A stretch of DNA of 64,000 nucleotides, taken from contig CAWUHX010000085.1 of NCBI GenBank assembly GCA_963922205.1, positions 186,001-250,000 on the forward strand, in the 5' to 3' direction. The stretch comes from Romanomermis culicivorax. Taxonomy: Eukaryota; Nematoda; Enoplea; Mermithida; Mermithidae. The position numbers and the translations under genes are program-made. How positions within the stretch are numbered: position 1 is the first letter of the stretch; each line of letters opens with the position of its first letter. Under the pieces are notes generated by a model. That model did no database searches and was not told the origin of the DNA. It was given only the letters and a program-made list of their open reading frames with translations. This document shows, piece by piece, positions 35,542 through 47,360 of this stretch.

Positions 35542-36480
35542 TGTACATGACTATCGAACACTAGAAAATCGAGCAAAATATAAGTTTTATGGACTGCACT
35601 ACGGGAGATTATTTAGAGCATCGAAATTTGTTTTAAGAAACGGGAAATGAAAACTTTTTTGTCTATAGACAACGGAATAAATTTTTTTTCGAAACGTGTA
35701 GGAGTAAAGTATGAGTAACTGTGTTGAAACATCGTCAACTTTGGAACAAACTTCGAATGTGCTCAGAGCAATAACCCTTCTAAGAAAATTTCGGCAAAAG
35801 GTTTTATCTGAAAAAAACCGGCGTGACAAGGAATTTCTTGTTAATATCTTATGTGATATGAACTTTGTCACTCAACTTCTAGGCGTATTTATTTTTAGTC
35901 CGTTTTTATGAGATGCTTGTCAATGGATAGATGACACAAAACACCGCTCTCAAAGTCGTCTACACAGGACTCCTACTGCAAGATTTTTCACGAAAAAATG
36001 GTGAAAGTTAGTTATTCAGGCTCACAAAGTTTCAATCCCATGCGACGTTTCGCATGAAATAAGAATAATATGAAATGGTACTTGCTTTCCACCCAATACA
36101 TACAAGCATTTTAAGAAAAACAGACTAGTTTCCAGTTAAACTTTTGCTAACTATGCAATAAAATATCATACACGTAGCTTGACAATTCAAAACAATGCTT
36201 GTCAATACGGAAAATGAGAAGGGCGACTTGAAAAAAATCGTCATCACTTGAAACGGTTTGTTGCATCTTTAAAAAACCGTTAGCTTCGTCCATGATGCGC
36301 AACATTTTTCAAGATGCATCGCAAAAAAATCAAGATGTAAGAGTCTTTCGATGTAGGACTTTCTTTTCAAGTGCATCACATTTTTTCAAGATAATCTTGA
36401 AAAAAACCTAGATTGCATATTGAAAAAAATCAAGATCTCGTTTTGAAAAAAATTAAGATCACATCTTTAAAAAAATCAAG
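35542..36480. other. Upstream flank of tyrosinase; AAAAAATCAAGAT-rich stretch
   Basis: A 66-residue frame at 35711-35911 (plus) is hydrophilic and unrecognised. 36230-36480 contains at least six imperfect copies of AAAAAATCAAGAT and its inverse. A fragment of a MITE M end lies near 36100-36128. Confidence 0.4.
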
Positions 36481-37431
36481 ATGGTCGACACATCAAAGGA
36501 TGAGAACTTCTATAACTATCCCATCAAAGGCTTTGCCAGGCTTCCTATGTTTATCTGGAACCTTTTAAAGCGGATTTCTGAGGGCAGGCTCGACGACGGA
36601 GGGCGCCCTTGGTTTTATAGTGGGGTTGCAAAGAGAAAAGCGGGGAAAAACTTGGACTGTGTATGGTTTTGATATTCATGATAAAATGGAAAACGAACCC
36701 CTGCCATAAGATTTGTGTTTACGAGACTTTTAGAAATGGTTGGCATTTATTATTGACAACTACAAGTTAGGTCATGAATGATTGTAGACTGATTCTGATA
36801 ATAGAATGCAGTAAATCGGGATACAAATCGAGAGTTTTTCTTCATATGACTGAGATTTCAATTTACCATATCCTATTCTGGTGCCCAAACTACGTTTTTC
36901 ACTTGACAGTGATTCAGTTAACAGTGTAACGACCAGTTCTTAGTGATACTTTACTTGATCCACAAGAGAATGGTGGTGACGGTGAACAATGGGCCGAATA
37001 ACGAGATGACAATATGCGGGGGGGGGGGGGGGCTCGACGATTGCTTGCTCATTGATACAACAACAAAAACGCTTGCTTGCAAATATAAAAACGAATCACT
37101 TCACGCTTGAAATCTCACTATCCTTGCAAATAAAAACGAAGGCTCGCAAAAATCTTCAAAACTGACAAAATCATGCTTTGCTTCTCTTTAAATATGGCTT
37201 CCGTGACCACTCCCTCAGCGTCACGGGAGGTCTTGTTTCTGTCGATCTTTTTCCACCAATCGCTGCTTCTTGCTTCTTTATTCTCGCTAGTTTCCAATGC
37301 TTTCCTAGTACTGTATGCTTTTCATGTTTTCCTTATGCTTGCTTCCTATCGTGGGCTTAGCCACACCTCTGTGCTTCTGTGCATGCCTCTGTATCTATTT
37401 CTTCTGTGTACACATGTTTTGTGGGACCATC

Positions 37432-37943
37432 TGTTGGGGTGGCCTCAGGTGCTCGTGTTCAGCTTCCGGCGTCAGTGCACAGGCGGTTGGACACGGCGAA
37501 AAGTGGCGAAAAGAAAAAGAATATTTGCATAGATATATGCTGCCACTGTTCCCCGTTTTTTATGTTTGTTAGTCATTGTTAGAAAATATTGTTTTATGGA
37601 GCGTCGCCACCATCGCCTACTTTTTATAATATTTTTGTTTATTATTATTTATTTGGTGTCGCATGTCGTCGCCCAATACACTTTGAACCTGTAAGTGTAT
37701 TGTTTTGTGAGTGTAGGGGAGGGGTGTATAAGTTTAGGTGTGGAGACTTGGGTAGGATCTCCTGAGGTACGTGCCAAGGTGTTCTGCCTGAGGTTTGGTG
37801 AAAGTTCTGGTGAGTATCTGGTGAAACGTCTGGGAGAGTTCTTAGTTTATTGTTTTTGTTAGCCTGTGGTCAGAACTGTTGCAACTCCCTTTGTCTAAAC
37901 CCAAAGGCCAGTTACATCAACTCTCACCCACAGCAGCCTAACA
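37432..37943 (+). repeat. Gypsy-2 5' LTR
   Basis: 512 bp, TGTTGGG…CCTAACA, with near-palindromic ends; paired with 51427-51938. Confidence 0.93.
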
Positions 37944-37970
37944 AGTGGTGGACTCTTAACGCCTCTCACG

Positions 37971-40500
37971 ATGGATAACCGGAGAACCACCAGAAAAATA
38001 ACTAAACCTCCTGGGTTTTATTTACAGGCACATACCGGAAAAATTAAGAAGATGAGTATTCCCGTAGGAAAAACTTTGGGAACTCCTCCTAGGTCACACG
38101 AACCTAGTGTTTCGAATCTTGACTCTGCTGAAGAACACGCAGCGGTTGAACAGATTCAAGCACAGGCGCCTGAGACTGAAGGAAGGAGAGAGAGTAGAAT
38201 TGCCGAAGTGGCAAGAGTTGAAGAGGAGTTGAGGAGAAATAGTTTTGAGATGGCTAGGCAAGCCGAGATCAAAACTACAGTAAGTGGTAGTGTCAAAGGT
38301 CAGCAGACCTTTGAGAGAGAGAGACCGACGTCACCCCCGAAGTTGGTCCATCGGATGGCTGAGACGCTGGAGGAGATTAGACGGAAGTCGAAACCGGCGT
38401 GGAGGTCAAATATGGTGGACATGAATTACGACAAATATTACGAGGATGATAACTTTATATGATGATAAATATTCGAGGCGATACGACCCCGAAATGGCAA
38501 ATTGGATCCCACGCGAGGATCAAAGGGATCCAGTCGATCCCAAAGATTTACGAATTAATGTGCTGGAGAAGAAAGTCGAATTATTGATCAAAGTCATCGA
38601 AAGCGTGCAAGTTAAAGAAAAGGAAACGGAAGAGGATCAACGGAAGAAGATAGGTGAGTCTTCTTACATTGAGAATAGAGTAGAAAGAGTAAGTGAACTT
38701 AAGAGAGAGGTTCATTCAGAGGTTTATGTAAGGTCTCAAGAGGATAGAGACAAATATTCGGGTAGAGATAGAGGCTGGACTGAGGAGCTGCAGAGTTCGA
38801 GGAATGCTGAATAAGCACAATCGAATGCCTACAGTTACTCAGAGAATAGGAGGTCTAGGGAAAGGAAGGTGACTATCTGCAAGAAATCGTCCCAGGGAGA
38901 GGACAAATTTTCTTGTCCCACTCCTTGGAGAGATACCGCAAATAGAGCTGACCTTAGCCCTGAGAAGAGGAGAAAAAGGAAGTCAAACAGTAGAAAGAGA
39001 TCTCACAGATCAAGAGCTAGGAGTAGACATTACTCAGATAGTGATAATAGCAGTTCATCTACGTTGAACCCTAGCTCAAGTGTAGAAGTGGATGTGAGAG
39101 ATGTGGTAAAGGCCTTGAAACATAGAACTTTACATGATAGTATAAAGCCAACAGAGGCATTGAAATTTTTTACTGATCTGGAAAGTGAGTTTCTTGAGAA
39201 CACTGCAGATAAGATAAAGAAGGAGTGTTTGAGGAGGTTGTCTCAGAATACGGCTATAAGGATAGCGAGAACATCCTCAAGTTATATAGAAGCGCGGAGA
39301 AATATTTTAAAGTATCTCGCGCCGACTTATGATTTGATGATGCTCAAGAGGGAGCTATTCAATATGAAACAGGAAGAAGGCGAGTCAACCTTAGAGTTTT
39401 TAAAGAGATTGAGTGATCATGTGGATCTGGTCTATGCAGATCAGACTGATCAGGTAAGGCAAGAGAATATTATTAATGCCTTCATTTATAAAAGTAGTCC
39501 TTTATATCACATGGAGTTGCAGGACGTATTGCCATGGATGAAAACTTGGCAAGACCTTGCATACGCCGTAACTCAGATTGATAAGAAGTATAAGAATGTG
39601 TTTACTACTTTTGGAGCCAAGGATAAACCAATTGTGGTGAATCAAGTTGTAGCTATGGAGGAGAAGTGCCGCGAAATTGCTTTTGTAGGGAATGCTCCAT
39701 ATGGAAGTACTAAAAAGTATAACCAGACGAAGTCAAGACCACAAAATCAGTTGCAAAAGGCAGTGGAAGAGGAGAGAAGTGAGGAGAATGCTGAAGAGAT
39801 GCAACCTGGCCCGTCACCTCGTGATGTCAAAAAGTCTAAGGAGGAGCAGGCCAAGGAGTCTTTTTTAACTATTCTCTCAAAGGAATGGCTGCAATTGGTT
39901 CAAAAGGTGGATAAATTACAAGTTACTCAGAATGAAGCTTTAAAGGAGTTGACTACTGTGAAGACTGCATCTGCTGAAAAGCAGAAGCAGTTGAAGCAGC
40001 AGAGACCCTACTGCATATATCATAAGAATAATACTCATGCTACAGAAGAGTGTAAAACATTAGCATACCGGCATCAGCAACAGCAATGCGGTGGATTTAA
40101 CCCTGGCATGCCTAATCAGTATTATGGTGGGGATAGGAATGCTTCATTTAGAGGAAGTTTTAGAGGTAGAGCTGGACCTCAATTTGGATTTAGAGGAAGA
40201 GGAAGAGGTGCCTATTATGTAGGATTCCCCGAAGAAGATCAAATGTACGGGTATGACCCAGAATTTGAGAGATACAGGGAATTCTGCAGACTCAGAGAAC
40301 AATGCATCCAGTTGCAAAGGCAGCCTCAGTTGATGCTACCTGCATCAACTAGTCAACCGGCTATTCAGGCTAGTACCATCCAGGATCAATCTGGATCATT
40401 TGTTTCGAACCAGTCGCAACCTAGTTCACATAACGTAATGGTGACAAGCCGTACGGATGTGGATGATGAAAGCCAGCAGAGTAGAAACAAATCTTCAAGT
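37971..40500 (+). pseudogene. Gypsy-2 gag region
   Basis: A frame from ATG 37971 (MDNRRTTRKITKPPGF) shifts by one base near 38450 and then stays in the pol frame, broken by TAA at 38812. Coiled, charged N-terminal sequence leads to a retrotransposon gag domain at about 39090-39600 (ALKFFTDLESEFLE, RELFNMKQEEGESTLEFLKR). A CHHC-type zinc knuckle follows at about 40010-40050 (CIYHKNNTHATEEC), a spacing known from some plant and animal Gypsy gags, then an RG-rich patch (FRGRGRG). The role is particle assembly and RNA binding. The frameshift could be programmed but more likely reflects decay. Confidence 0.85.
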
Positions 40501-43500
40501 TTGATTCTCGGAAGTATTATTCACCTGGATAAGGTGACACCTCTAGAGAAGGTAAAGGAAAGAGATTTGGCTCATGTGATGTATGGAAGAAAAGTGATGG
40601 ACATAGAGAAAAGGTTGTTGGAAAATTATCCCCAGACGGTTCCATTCTACATAAATGTAGTTATTGGAGAAACGGCTACCAGAGCTTTAATTGATACAGG
40701 AGCTCAGTGTACAGTCATGTCTTCTAAGCTCTTGAAAAGGGCATTAGATGTTGATTATACAGTGTACTATTGTATTCTTAAAGTGACTGTAGCTGATGGA
40801 AAAATTGTGCATGCCTACAGGTATGTACCATTTTGTATGAAGACTGAATTCAGACATTTTCCAGTCAATGCTATAGTGTTGCCAGATGCAGGTGAGGACC
40901 TGATCTTGGGCACAGATTTTTTAGCACACCCAGATTTAGGTGTGGTGATTGATTTTAAAAGAAATGCCATGACAATACAAGGCATTGAGAAGAAGATTGA
41001 CGTAGTTCAAGTTCCTTCTGTAACTACTGTGCAAACGGTAATGGAAGAAGTGACTAAAGTCAGTGTGGCGTCGACTGATTGCATAAATCAAATTGTTTAT
41101 CCAAAAGTTTGTCTACTAAAGACAACTGTTGCAATTGTTGCATGTGGGAAAACCTACATTCCATATGGAACAGATGTTTTGATGAAGGCAAAACTTTGGG
41201 ATCAACATGGAGATGCCACGTTGAACCGAATTATTGTCGAATCGAAAGATTCTGAAACTAAGTTCAGAATGGAGAAAGCGGTTGTAGACGGATCACAAGG
41301 GGAGTTTGTAGTACTAATCTCCAATACCACGGGTTCTGGTTGTCGGTTTGAGAGAGATCAAATCATTGGCTATACAGAATCTATGTTAATAGAAGATGAT
41401 GATACTTACAAGAAGGTGGAAGAAATGAAAAAGATAAAGGAGGAAAAAGAATATCAGACCTGCATGGTAAAGGAAGGAATGCCTGCATTATCAAAATCTG
41501 ATTCTGTAGAGTTCTATACTTCACTATGCAAGATGATATCAAAGGCGAAAATTCCAGAAGAGCAGAAAATGGAAGCTATAGAGTCTTTGTTGAAATACAG
41601 AGATGTCTTTAGCTTGCCTGGTGATTCGGCTACTACAACCCCAGCTCTGATGTTTAAGATAGATACAGGAGATGCGAGACCTGTAGCAAAGAGATATTAC
41701 AGAGATTCTATTAATAGTCGGCCTGGAGTGAGGCGACATATTAAGGAGATGTCAGATCAGGGAGTGATAGAGCCCTCAAAGTCATCGTGGGCTGCACCTC
41801 TGTTCTTAGTTGGAAAGAAACATGGAACTACGAGACCCGTAGTTGATTTTAGAGGTATAAACGAAGTGACCAAGGATGATAAATATCCCATCCCGAGAAT
41901 GGATGACTATTCAGATTGCCTTGGAAGAGCTAAGTTTTATACGACTCTAGATTTGAAGTCAGGATATTGGCAGGTCCCGATGGAGGAGGAGAGCAAGGAG
42001 AAAACGGCTTTTATATGCTAGGAAGGCTTATTTCGGTTTAAAGTGATGCCGTTTGGATTGAAGAATGCACCGGCTGAATTCCAAAGGATGATGGAGAGAA
42101 TCCTTGGGGATTTGATATGGAAAATTTGCCTAGTGTACATAGATGATATTATCATCTTCTGGAATACGTTTGAGGAACACTTAGAGAATTTGAAATTTGT
42201 GCTGGAAGCATTGAGGAAGGTGAAGTTGACTCTTAAGCCAGAGAAATGTGAATTTCTTCCTGAGAAGGTGCACTTTTTAGGGCACATCTTGGATGCAAAC
42301 GGAATTTCTCCAGATCCTAAGAAGGTCAAGGCGATAACGGAATTTCCATTCCCGGATTCTGTTAAGAAAATGCAAAGATTCCTAGGTACGCTACAATGGT
42401 GTAAGAAATTTGTACCGGACCTAGCAGCACTAGCTGAACCTTTGTACAAATTAACAGGCAAGAAAGGAACATGGAATGTGACGGAGTTGCATTACACAAC
42501 TTTTGAGAAACTCAAAGTAGCATTGACCTCAGTGCCTTTCTTAGGAAATCCAATTTTAGATGGATCTGCCTGATTCATCCTTCAAACGGATGCCAGAGGA
42601 ACTACATTGGGAGCAGTGTTATGTCAAGAGACTGACTCGGAAGGTTGGGTGATAGCCTACAATAGTCAGATATTGCGGGCAGAAGAAAGGAAATGGTGCG
42701 CCACTGAAACGGAATGCTTAGCTGTGGTATAGGGCCTAAAAATTTATAAACATTATCTTTTGGGTCAAAAGGTCACGATTCAAACTGACCACAAACCATT
42801 ATTATCAATGAGGGTCAACACACAGACTAATGACAAACTCAAGAGGTGGTATGCATTCATTTGCCAGTTTAATCACAAGTTGGAGTACGTGCCTGGCAGA
42901 CAAAATGCCATGGCTGATTTTCTCTCCAGGAAGGAGGAACCGGATGAACAGAAAGAGAAGTTGCCACCAAAATGGGAGCTTATCTTTCAGAAAGGAGAAG
43001 TGAAATCTCTTTCTGAAGATGAAGTCATTAATCAAAACCATAAAGTTTTAGTGAATCAACTTCGGAAACTCAGAGGAGATGAAGTGGATGATGCTGTAGG
43101 AGTCTTCACTTCGGTGAAGATGGCCACAGTTTCAGTGGCTTCAAGGTATGGTGTTAGTGATGAAACTCGACTTAATATTTCTCCAGAATTGGATAATTAT
43201 CGAACGCCTGAGAAATATGAAATCGAGGCCGTAGTCACTAGACAAATGGCAAAAAACTTGCAGCAGGTGGAAAAAGGACGTCCTCCTGGGCAAGCAAAAC
43301 CTGTAGAAGAGGTAAAGAGAATTTTTGAACTGAAGGAGAAGGAGTTTGAAGAAGCCCCTCAAATTGAAGATGGTAGACTGAAAGGGCTTATCTCAAACGC
43401 CTTGATGGCACAGTTGCAAGGAAAGGATAAAGATTTAAAGGGGATTTTCGAGAAACTAGGTGCTAGTAGTAGCACTAAGTCTCAAAGTAACTTTTATATC

Positions 43501-44715
43501 GATCAAGGGATACTATATAGAGAGACTTTTGGTGAGGCAGAGGATCAGGTTGTTGTGCCCTCTGTTCTCAAAAAAGTTGTCCTACATCAGTATCATGGAG
43601 CAGTGATGATGACGCATCAAGGGTTTAAGAGAACCCTTGCTATTATTAAAAAGCAGTTCTGGTGGCCGAGCATCGAAAAGGATGTTCGGAGCTGGATCAG
43701 CTTTTGTGGGATATGTCAAATTGTGACTCCAGGAAAGGCTACTATATGGCCATTAAATCCAATTATTTCTAGAGGACCGTTTAACATAGTCTCTGTGGAT
43801 ATTGTGGGAATTTCTCCCATGAGTGAGAAGAGACCGTATGTGATAGTATTTCAAGATTACTTAAAAAAATGGGTGGAAGCAGAAATGATTCTGGATCAAT
43901 TCGCTGTAACCATTGTGGACAGTTTTCTTCAAAATATTGTGTTCAGGCATGGAACCCCAGTGAAATTGTTGAGTGATAATGGTTCATGCTTTACAGCTGA
44001 TCTGATGATGTCAGTCTGTAAATTGTTGGAGTGTCAGAAGATTTCCACAACTGCCTACCATCTACAAGGAAATGGAATGGTTGAAAGGTTTAACCAAACC
44101 TTGATCAAGCAGTTGCGAAAGGTTGCTATAGAAGATTCGGACAAGTGGGACAGATATTTGCAATCTGTCGTTTTTGCTTACAATGTTACACCTTACAATG
44201 TTACACCTCATATCTCAACCAAATGTTCTCCATTTGCCTTATTGAGAGGTCATGAGGCTAATTTTGGCATTAGTATTGGTGTTGCTAGAAACATAGTTCT
44301 GCCAATGAACTATGAGGCTTATAAGCATATACTAACCAAAAGTTTAGTAGAAACTTATGAGACCATTTCGGAGAATATCAGGAAAGCTGCGGAGATCAGT
44401 AAAAAGTTTTTTGACCATAAAACAAAAGCTAATTATTATTCCGTCAATGATTGGGTTTTGCTGAAAGTCGATAAACAGAAAAAACTGGGTCTGCCGTGGC
44501 AAGGACCATTTGTTGTTACTGATAATAGCAGATTATCAGAGAACATGCTTGAAATCATGCACTGGAGAGAGCCGCTGAAAAAGCAGATGGTATCCATGAG
44601 CAGGTTAAAGCACTTTCGCTACGAGACCGGCAGATGGCTGAAGTCTAACGACGTGTCATCAAATGATGTGCAGTTTACTGTAGCTTCAAAAATCAGTAAT
44701 TATAAACTGCCGTAG
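40501..44715 (+). pseudogene. Gypsy-2 pol (protease, RT, RNase H, integrase)
   Basis: It continues in the gag frame. Protease: LIDTGAQCTV near 40690 and LILGTDFLA near 40905. RT from about 41640: DFRGIN, then LDLKSGYWQVP, then active site YIDD at 42137-42148. RNase H: LQTDARGT near 42583 and TDHKPLL near 42784. Integrase: zinc-binding H-H-CGIC around 43590-43720 and DDE residues at 43798 (VDIVG), 43975 (SDNGS) and 44083 (VERFNQ), all intact. A 15-bp tandem duplication repeats YNVTP near 44190. Three stops interrupt the frame (TAG 42019, TGA 42571, TAG 42730); each could arise by one transition. Apart from these stops the catalytic residues seen are conserved. Confidence 0.9.
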
Positions 44716-46069
44716 CGCGTAGCGCTATTTTTCGTGTGTGCGTATGATTACCCCCCTATATTTTTTCATCCCAAATTTTGTAATTAGGTACAAATTGTAA
44801 TTAATTGTATTTATTTATGTATTTATCGCGTATTTATTGTGTATTTTTAAATTTTTCTCGCGTAAATCTTAAAATTTTCAAAAGTTCTTGGTAAAAAACC
44901 ACTCTTTGCAAAAAACCCAAATTCTTAAAATTTTTTCACGGGCCTAAATTTTAAATTTCCCCGAGTCCGATTAATTTTTTCGGACAAAATAGTTAGTTGT
45001 TGCCCACCAATTCTGTGAATATTGGAAGAATTGGAAACCGCTGAGGTTTAGAGTGAAAATAGACAAAAAGTAGCGAAAGCGGAAACTTTGTCGATTTTTC
45101 AGCTCTTACAAAATTATAAAAAATTTTTCGAAAATTGATAGCGCCGAATTGCAAGAATTCGAGAAAGAAGCGGAAGGAATGTCACGGCCCCCCAATGGAC
45201 GCCAGACAAAGCAGCATCTGGTCACGGACCCCCACATGACCTACGGTCAGCCGCAGGTGCGGCAAAATAATCAGTATTTTTTAGTGGATGGTAAGCGACC
45301 TAAGTTGAAATACTTAGTTAATCTTAAAAATTTATTGGGCAAAGCAGGATGTTATAGCCCAGGGGTGTCTAGACCAAGGCCTAGACAATTGTAAAAATTT
45401 AGTGGAAACAAATTTGTTCTGTCAAACTTGAAAAAGTGTGGCAAAGCTGCCCGGAGTGCGAGATTTGGACTTTTTGGGAAACTACATTATTCCTCTACAC
45501 ACATAGCGAGTTGAATAAATTCATCTATGTGATGGGGATGAAGTGGAGTGTAGCAACCAGTCAACTAGGGGTAGATAATTTCAAAATTATTTAAATTTTC
45601 AAATTCCATCTTTATCTAATTTTCTATGAATTTCCTCATTTTGGGTAAAATAGTAAATATATTTTTAAATTTGGAAATTCTTAATTTATTGGTTGGATAG
45701 GCCGTTTTGGGTGTTGGATTGAGATGGCATGCAGTCGAATGATGGAAGACGCAGGTGGTCTGTGCGTGTACTCCCGTATAAGGTAGAAGTTGGGGCCCCA
45801 CTTGTGTTTAACTATCTGCCAACACCAACCCAATATATGTTTGGTACCTTATTGTCCCCTGCTTGCAATTTTTCTTTTTTCCTATTTGTGCTTACTATCT
45901 GTGGTGAAGGTAGAAATTAACCGATGTGTGTCCGCTTCGAGAAATTTTCATAAAAAAGTTGTAAATATTTTGTCTGAATTTTTTAGACTACAATGTTAAA
46001 TGCATTGTCAGAGTCGGCAAATTAGAACAATGGTTCGTGACGAATTTCAGGAGATTTCCATTGGAATTG
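44716..46069 (+). other. Spacer between pol and the exonuclease gene
   Basis: AT-rich and mostly non-coding. A short frame at 45179-45394 (MSRPPNGRQ… RPRPRQL) has Pro/Gly/Arg-rich ends and coding-like composition; it could be a small ORF or exon. Pyrimidine tracts near 45870-45890 might serve splicing of a subgenomic RNA, which is inferred only. Confidence 0.4.
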
Positions 46070-46987
46070 ATGGAACCAAAAATGGTAGAAATAGGTAAGT
46101 TGGCTGAGATGATCGAAACCTTGAAGGAGAGTAGGTTTCGAGGACAGCCAATTATCAGTTTTGATACTGAGAAAGTTACTCAAGAGTATGTGAGTAAGGT
46201 TTTCACGACTTCTGGGGTTGATAACCCAAAAGGGAAGGAGTTCGCGAGAGTCATTCGCTTCTCGACGGTAACTGGAGACACCTTTGTTGTAGATACTACG
46301 ACAATCATGCCGAAGGAATGGACGCTCATTCATGAGCTCTTAGATTCGGACATGCTTCTCGTTGGATACAACTTGGTTACAGATCTGGTTGCCATCTGGA
46401 ACGTTAATGGCGCAGGAAGAAAGCACCAAGATGTTGATCTGACACCGGAGATCAAGCATAGAGTTACGTCTTCGTATGGCCGTTATTATGAAGTAGCCAA
46501 GGTAGGAGACCAGTTGAACAGAAGATTTTTGGCAATGTCCTGGAAGTTGGGACTTTGCCCAGAGACTTTTAAGCTGAAAGGGTTGTTCACGGAGCTGTAT
46601 CTGGCGGATATTGGTTATTATCAAATCGATTTCCGTCAGAGAGTGCAACGTGAACGATTCTGTAGGCACACGTTAACGCAGTTTGAAATAAGGTATTCAG
46701 CACTGGACGCCTACTACTCATTGTTGGTTTTCCTAGCGTTTTTCCACTATGAGTTAGCTATGGAAGTCGAGGTCGGATTCCAGTATTTTCCGCCTGATTT
46801 GATGAAAGCGGATCAGATTCAGATAATGGCCTTCAGGCTATACAGGTTTTTTGACATGATACATGGTGAGAACTTTCCGCAGACTTTTTGCAGAAGTCCA
46901 GAAGTAGAGGAGCCACCGTCATCGGCTATTTATCACGTGATGAGACATATGCCCGTATGGCTGCCCAAATGGATACCTCATTCATAG
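46070..46987 (+). CDS. DEDDy 3'-5' exonuclease (RNase D/WRN-like) carried by Gypsy-2
   Basis: This 305-residue ORF is uninterrupted. It has the three Exo motifs of the DEDDy superfamily in order and spacing: Exo I DTE (Asp codon 46163, Glu 46169; ISFDTEKV), Exo II N-x3-D (46370 and 46382; GYNLVTDL), Exo III Y-x3-D (46694 and 46706; YSALDAYY). Such enzymes remove 3' nucleotides from DNA or RNA using two metals. The four acidic residues and the Tyr are present, so catalysis is expected. No HRDC or polymerase domain is attached. I chose ATG 46070; no in-frame ATG lies just upstream. Its last codons overlap a 16-bp duplicated target site of a retroposon, so the original C-terminus ran about 17 residues further and overlapped the next ORF. 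A role in processing element RNA or cDNA ends is inference. Confidence 0.85.
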   Translation: MEPKMVEIGKLAEMIETLKESRFRGQPIISFDTEKVTQEYVSKVFTTSGVDNPKGKEFARVIRFSTVTGDTFVVDTTTIMPKEWTLIHELLDSDMLLVGYNLVTDLVAIWNVNGAGRKHQDVDLTPEIKHRVTSSYGRYYEVAKVGDQLNRRFLAMSWKLGLCPETFKLKGLFTELYLADIGYYQIDFRQRVQRERFCRHTLTQFEIRYSALDAYYSLLVFLAFFHYELAMEVEVGFQYFPPDLMKADQIQIMAFRLYRFFDMIHGENFPQTFCRSPEVEEPPSSAIYHVMRHMPVWLPKWIPHS

Positions 46988-47358
46988 TACTACTTACCCT
47001 TGAGGCTAGGGGGTGGCTCTATGGCCGTTTTGATTTGTTGAGTTGATTTTCATTTTTATGATATCACTAGTTCCAGGATAGATTTTTCTGCTTCATAGGC
47101 ATGACAATCCAAAAGCTTTAGGAAGCAGCTGAGGTCATTTTTAAAGTGTTTAAAGGATAATTGCTTTTTTGTATTTGCAACTTTGTATATGTGAAATTTT
47201 GTAAAGATTATCAGAATATTTATGATGTTTGACATTATATATATATATTTTTTTTCTTTTTCCTTTGTGTGTGTACTAAATACTTTATGTTGTATTGTAT
47301 GTAATTATTCCGAATAAAACCAAAAAAAAACAAAAAAAAAAAACAAAAAAACAAAAAA
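46983..47358 (+). mobile_element. Poly(A) retroposon inside Gypsy-2, 16-bp target duplication
   Basis: AAATGGATACCTCATT occurs at 46967-46982 and again at 47359-47374. Between them is 376 bp that ends with AATAAA and a long A-rich tail with C interruptions. Long duplications plus an A tail mark LINE-mediated retroposition (SINE, processed RNA or truncated LINE). The insert separates the exonuclease gene from the following ORF, and its AATAAA may cause premature polyadenylation. Confidence 0.85.
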
Positions 47359-47360
47359 AA

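Noticed and set aside
35599..35911. Opposed open frames of 90 and 66 residues upstream of tyrosinase
   Set aside because: No splice partner, domain or composition signal favours either strand.
37173..37582. Overlapping hydrophobic frames up to 119 residues
   Set aside because: They cross the junction of the solo LTR and the Gypsy-2 5' LTR; chimeric by insertion.
38446..38462. Programmed +1 frameshift in Gypsy-2 gag
   Set aside because: Only one copy is seen and there is no recognisable slippery site or pseudoknot; a simple indel explains it as well.
42018..42461. 147-residue minus-strand frame over the RT
   Set aside because: Shadow of the conserved RT coding strand.
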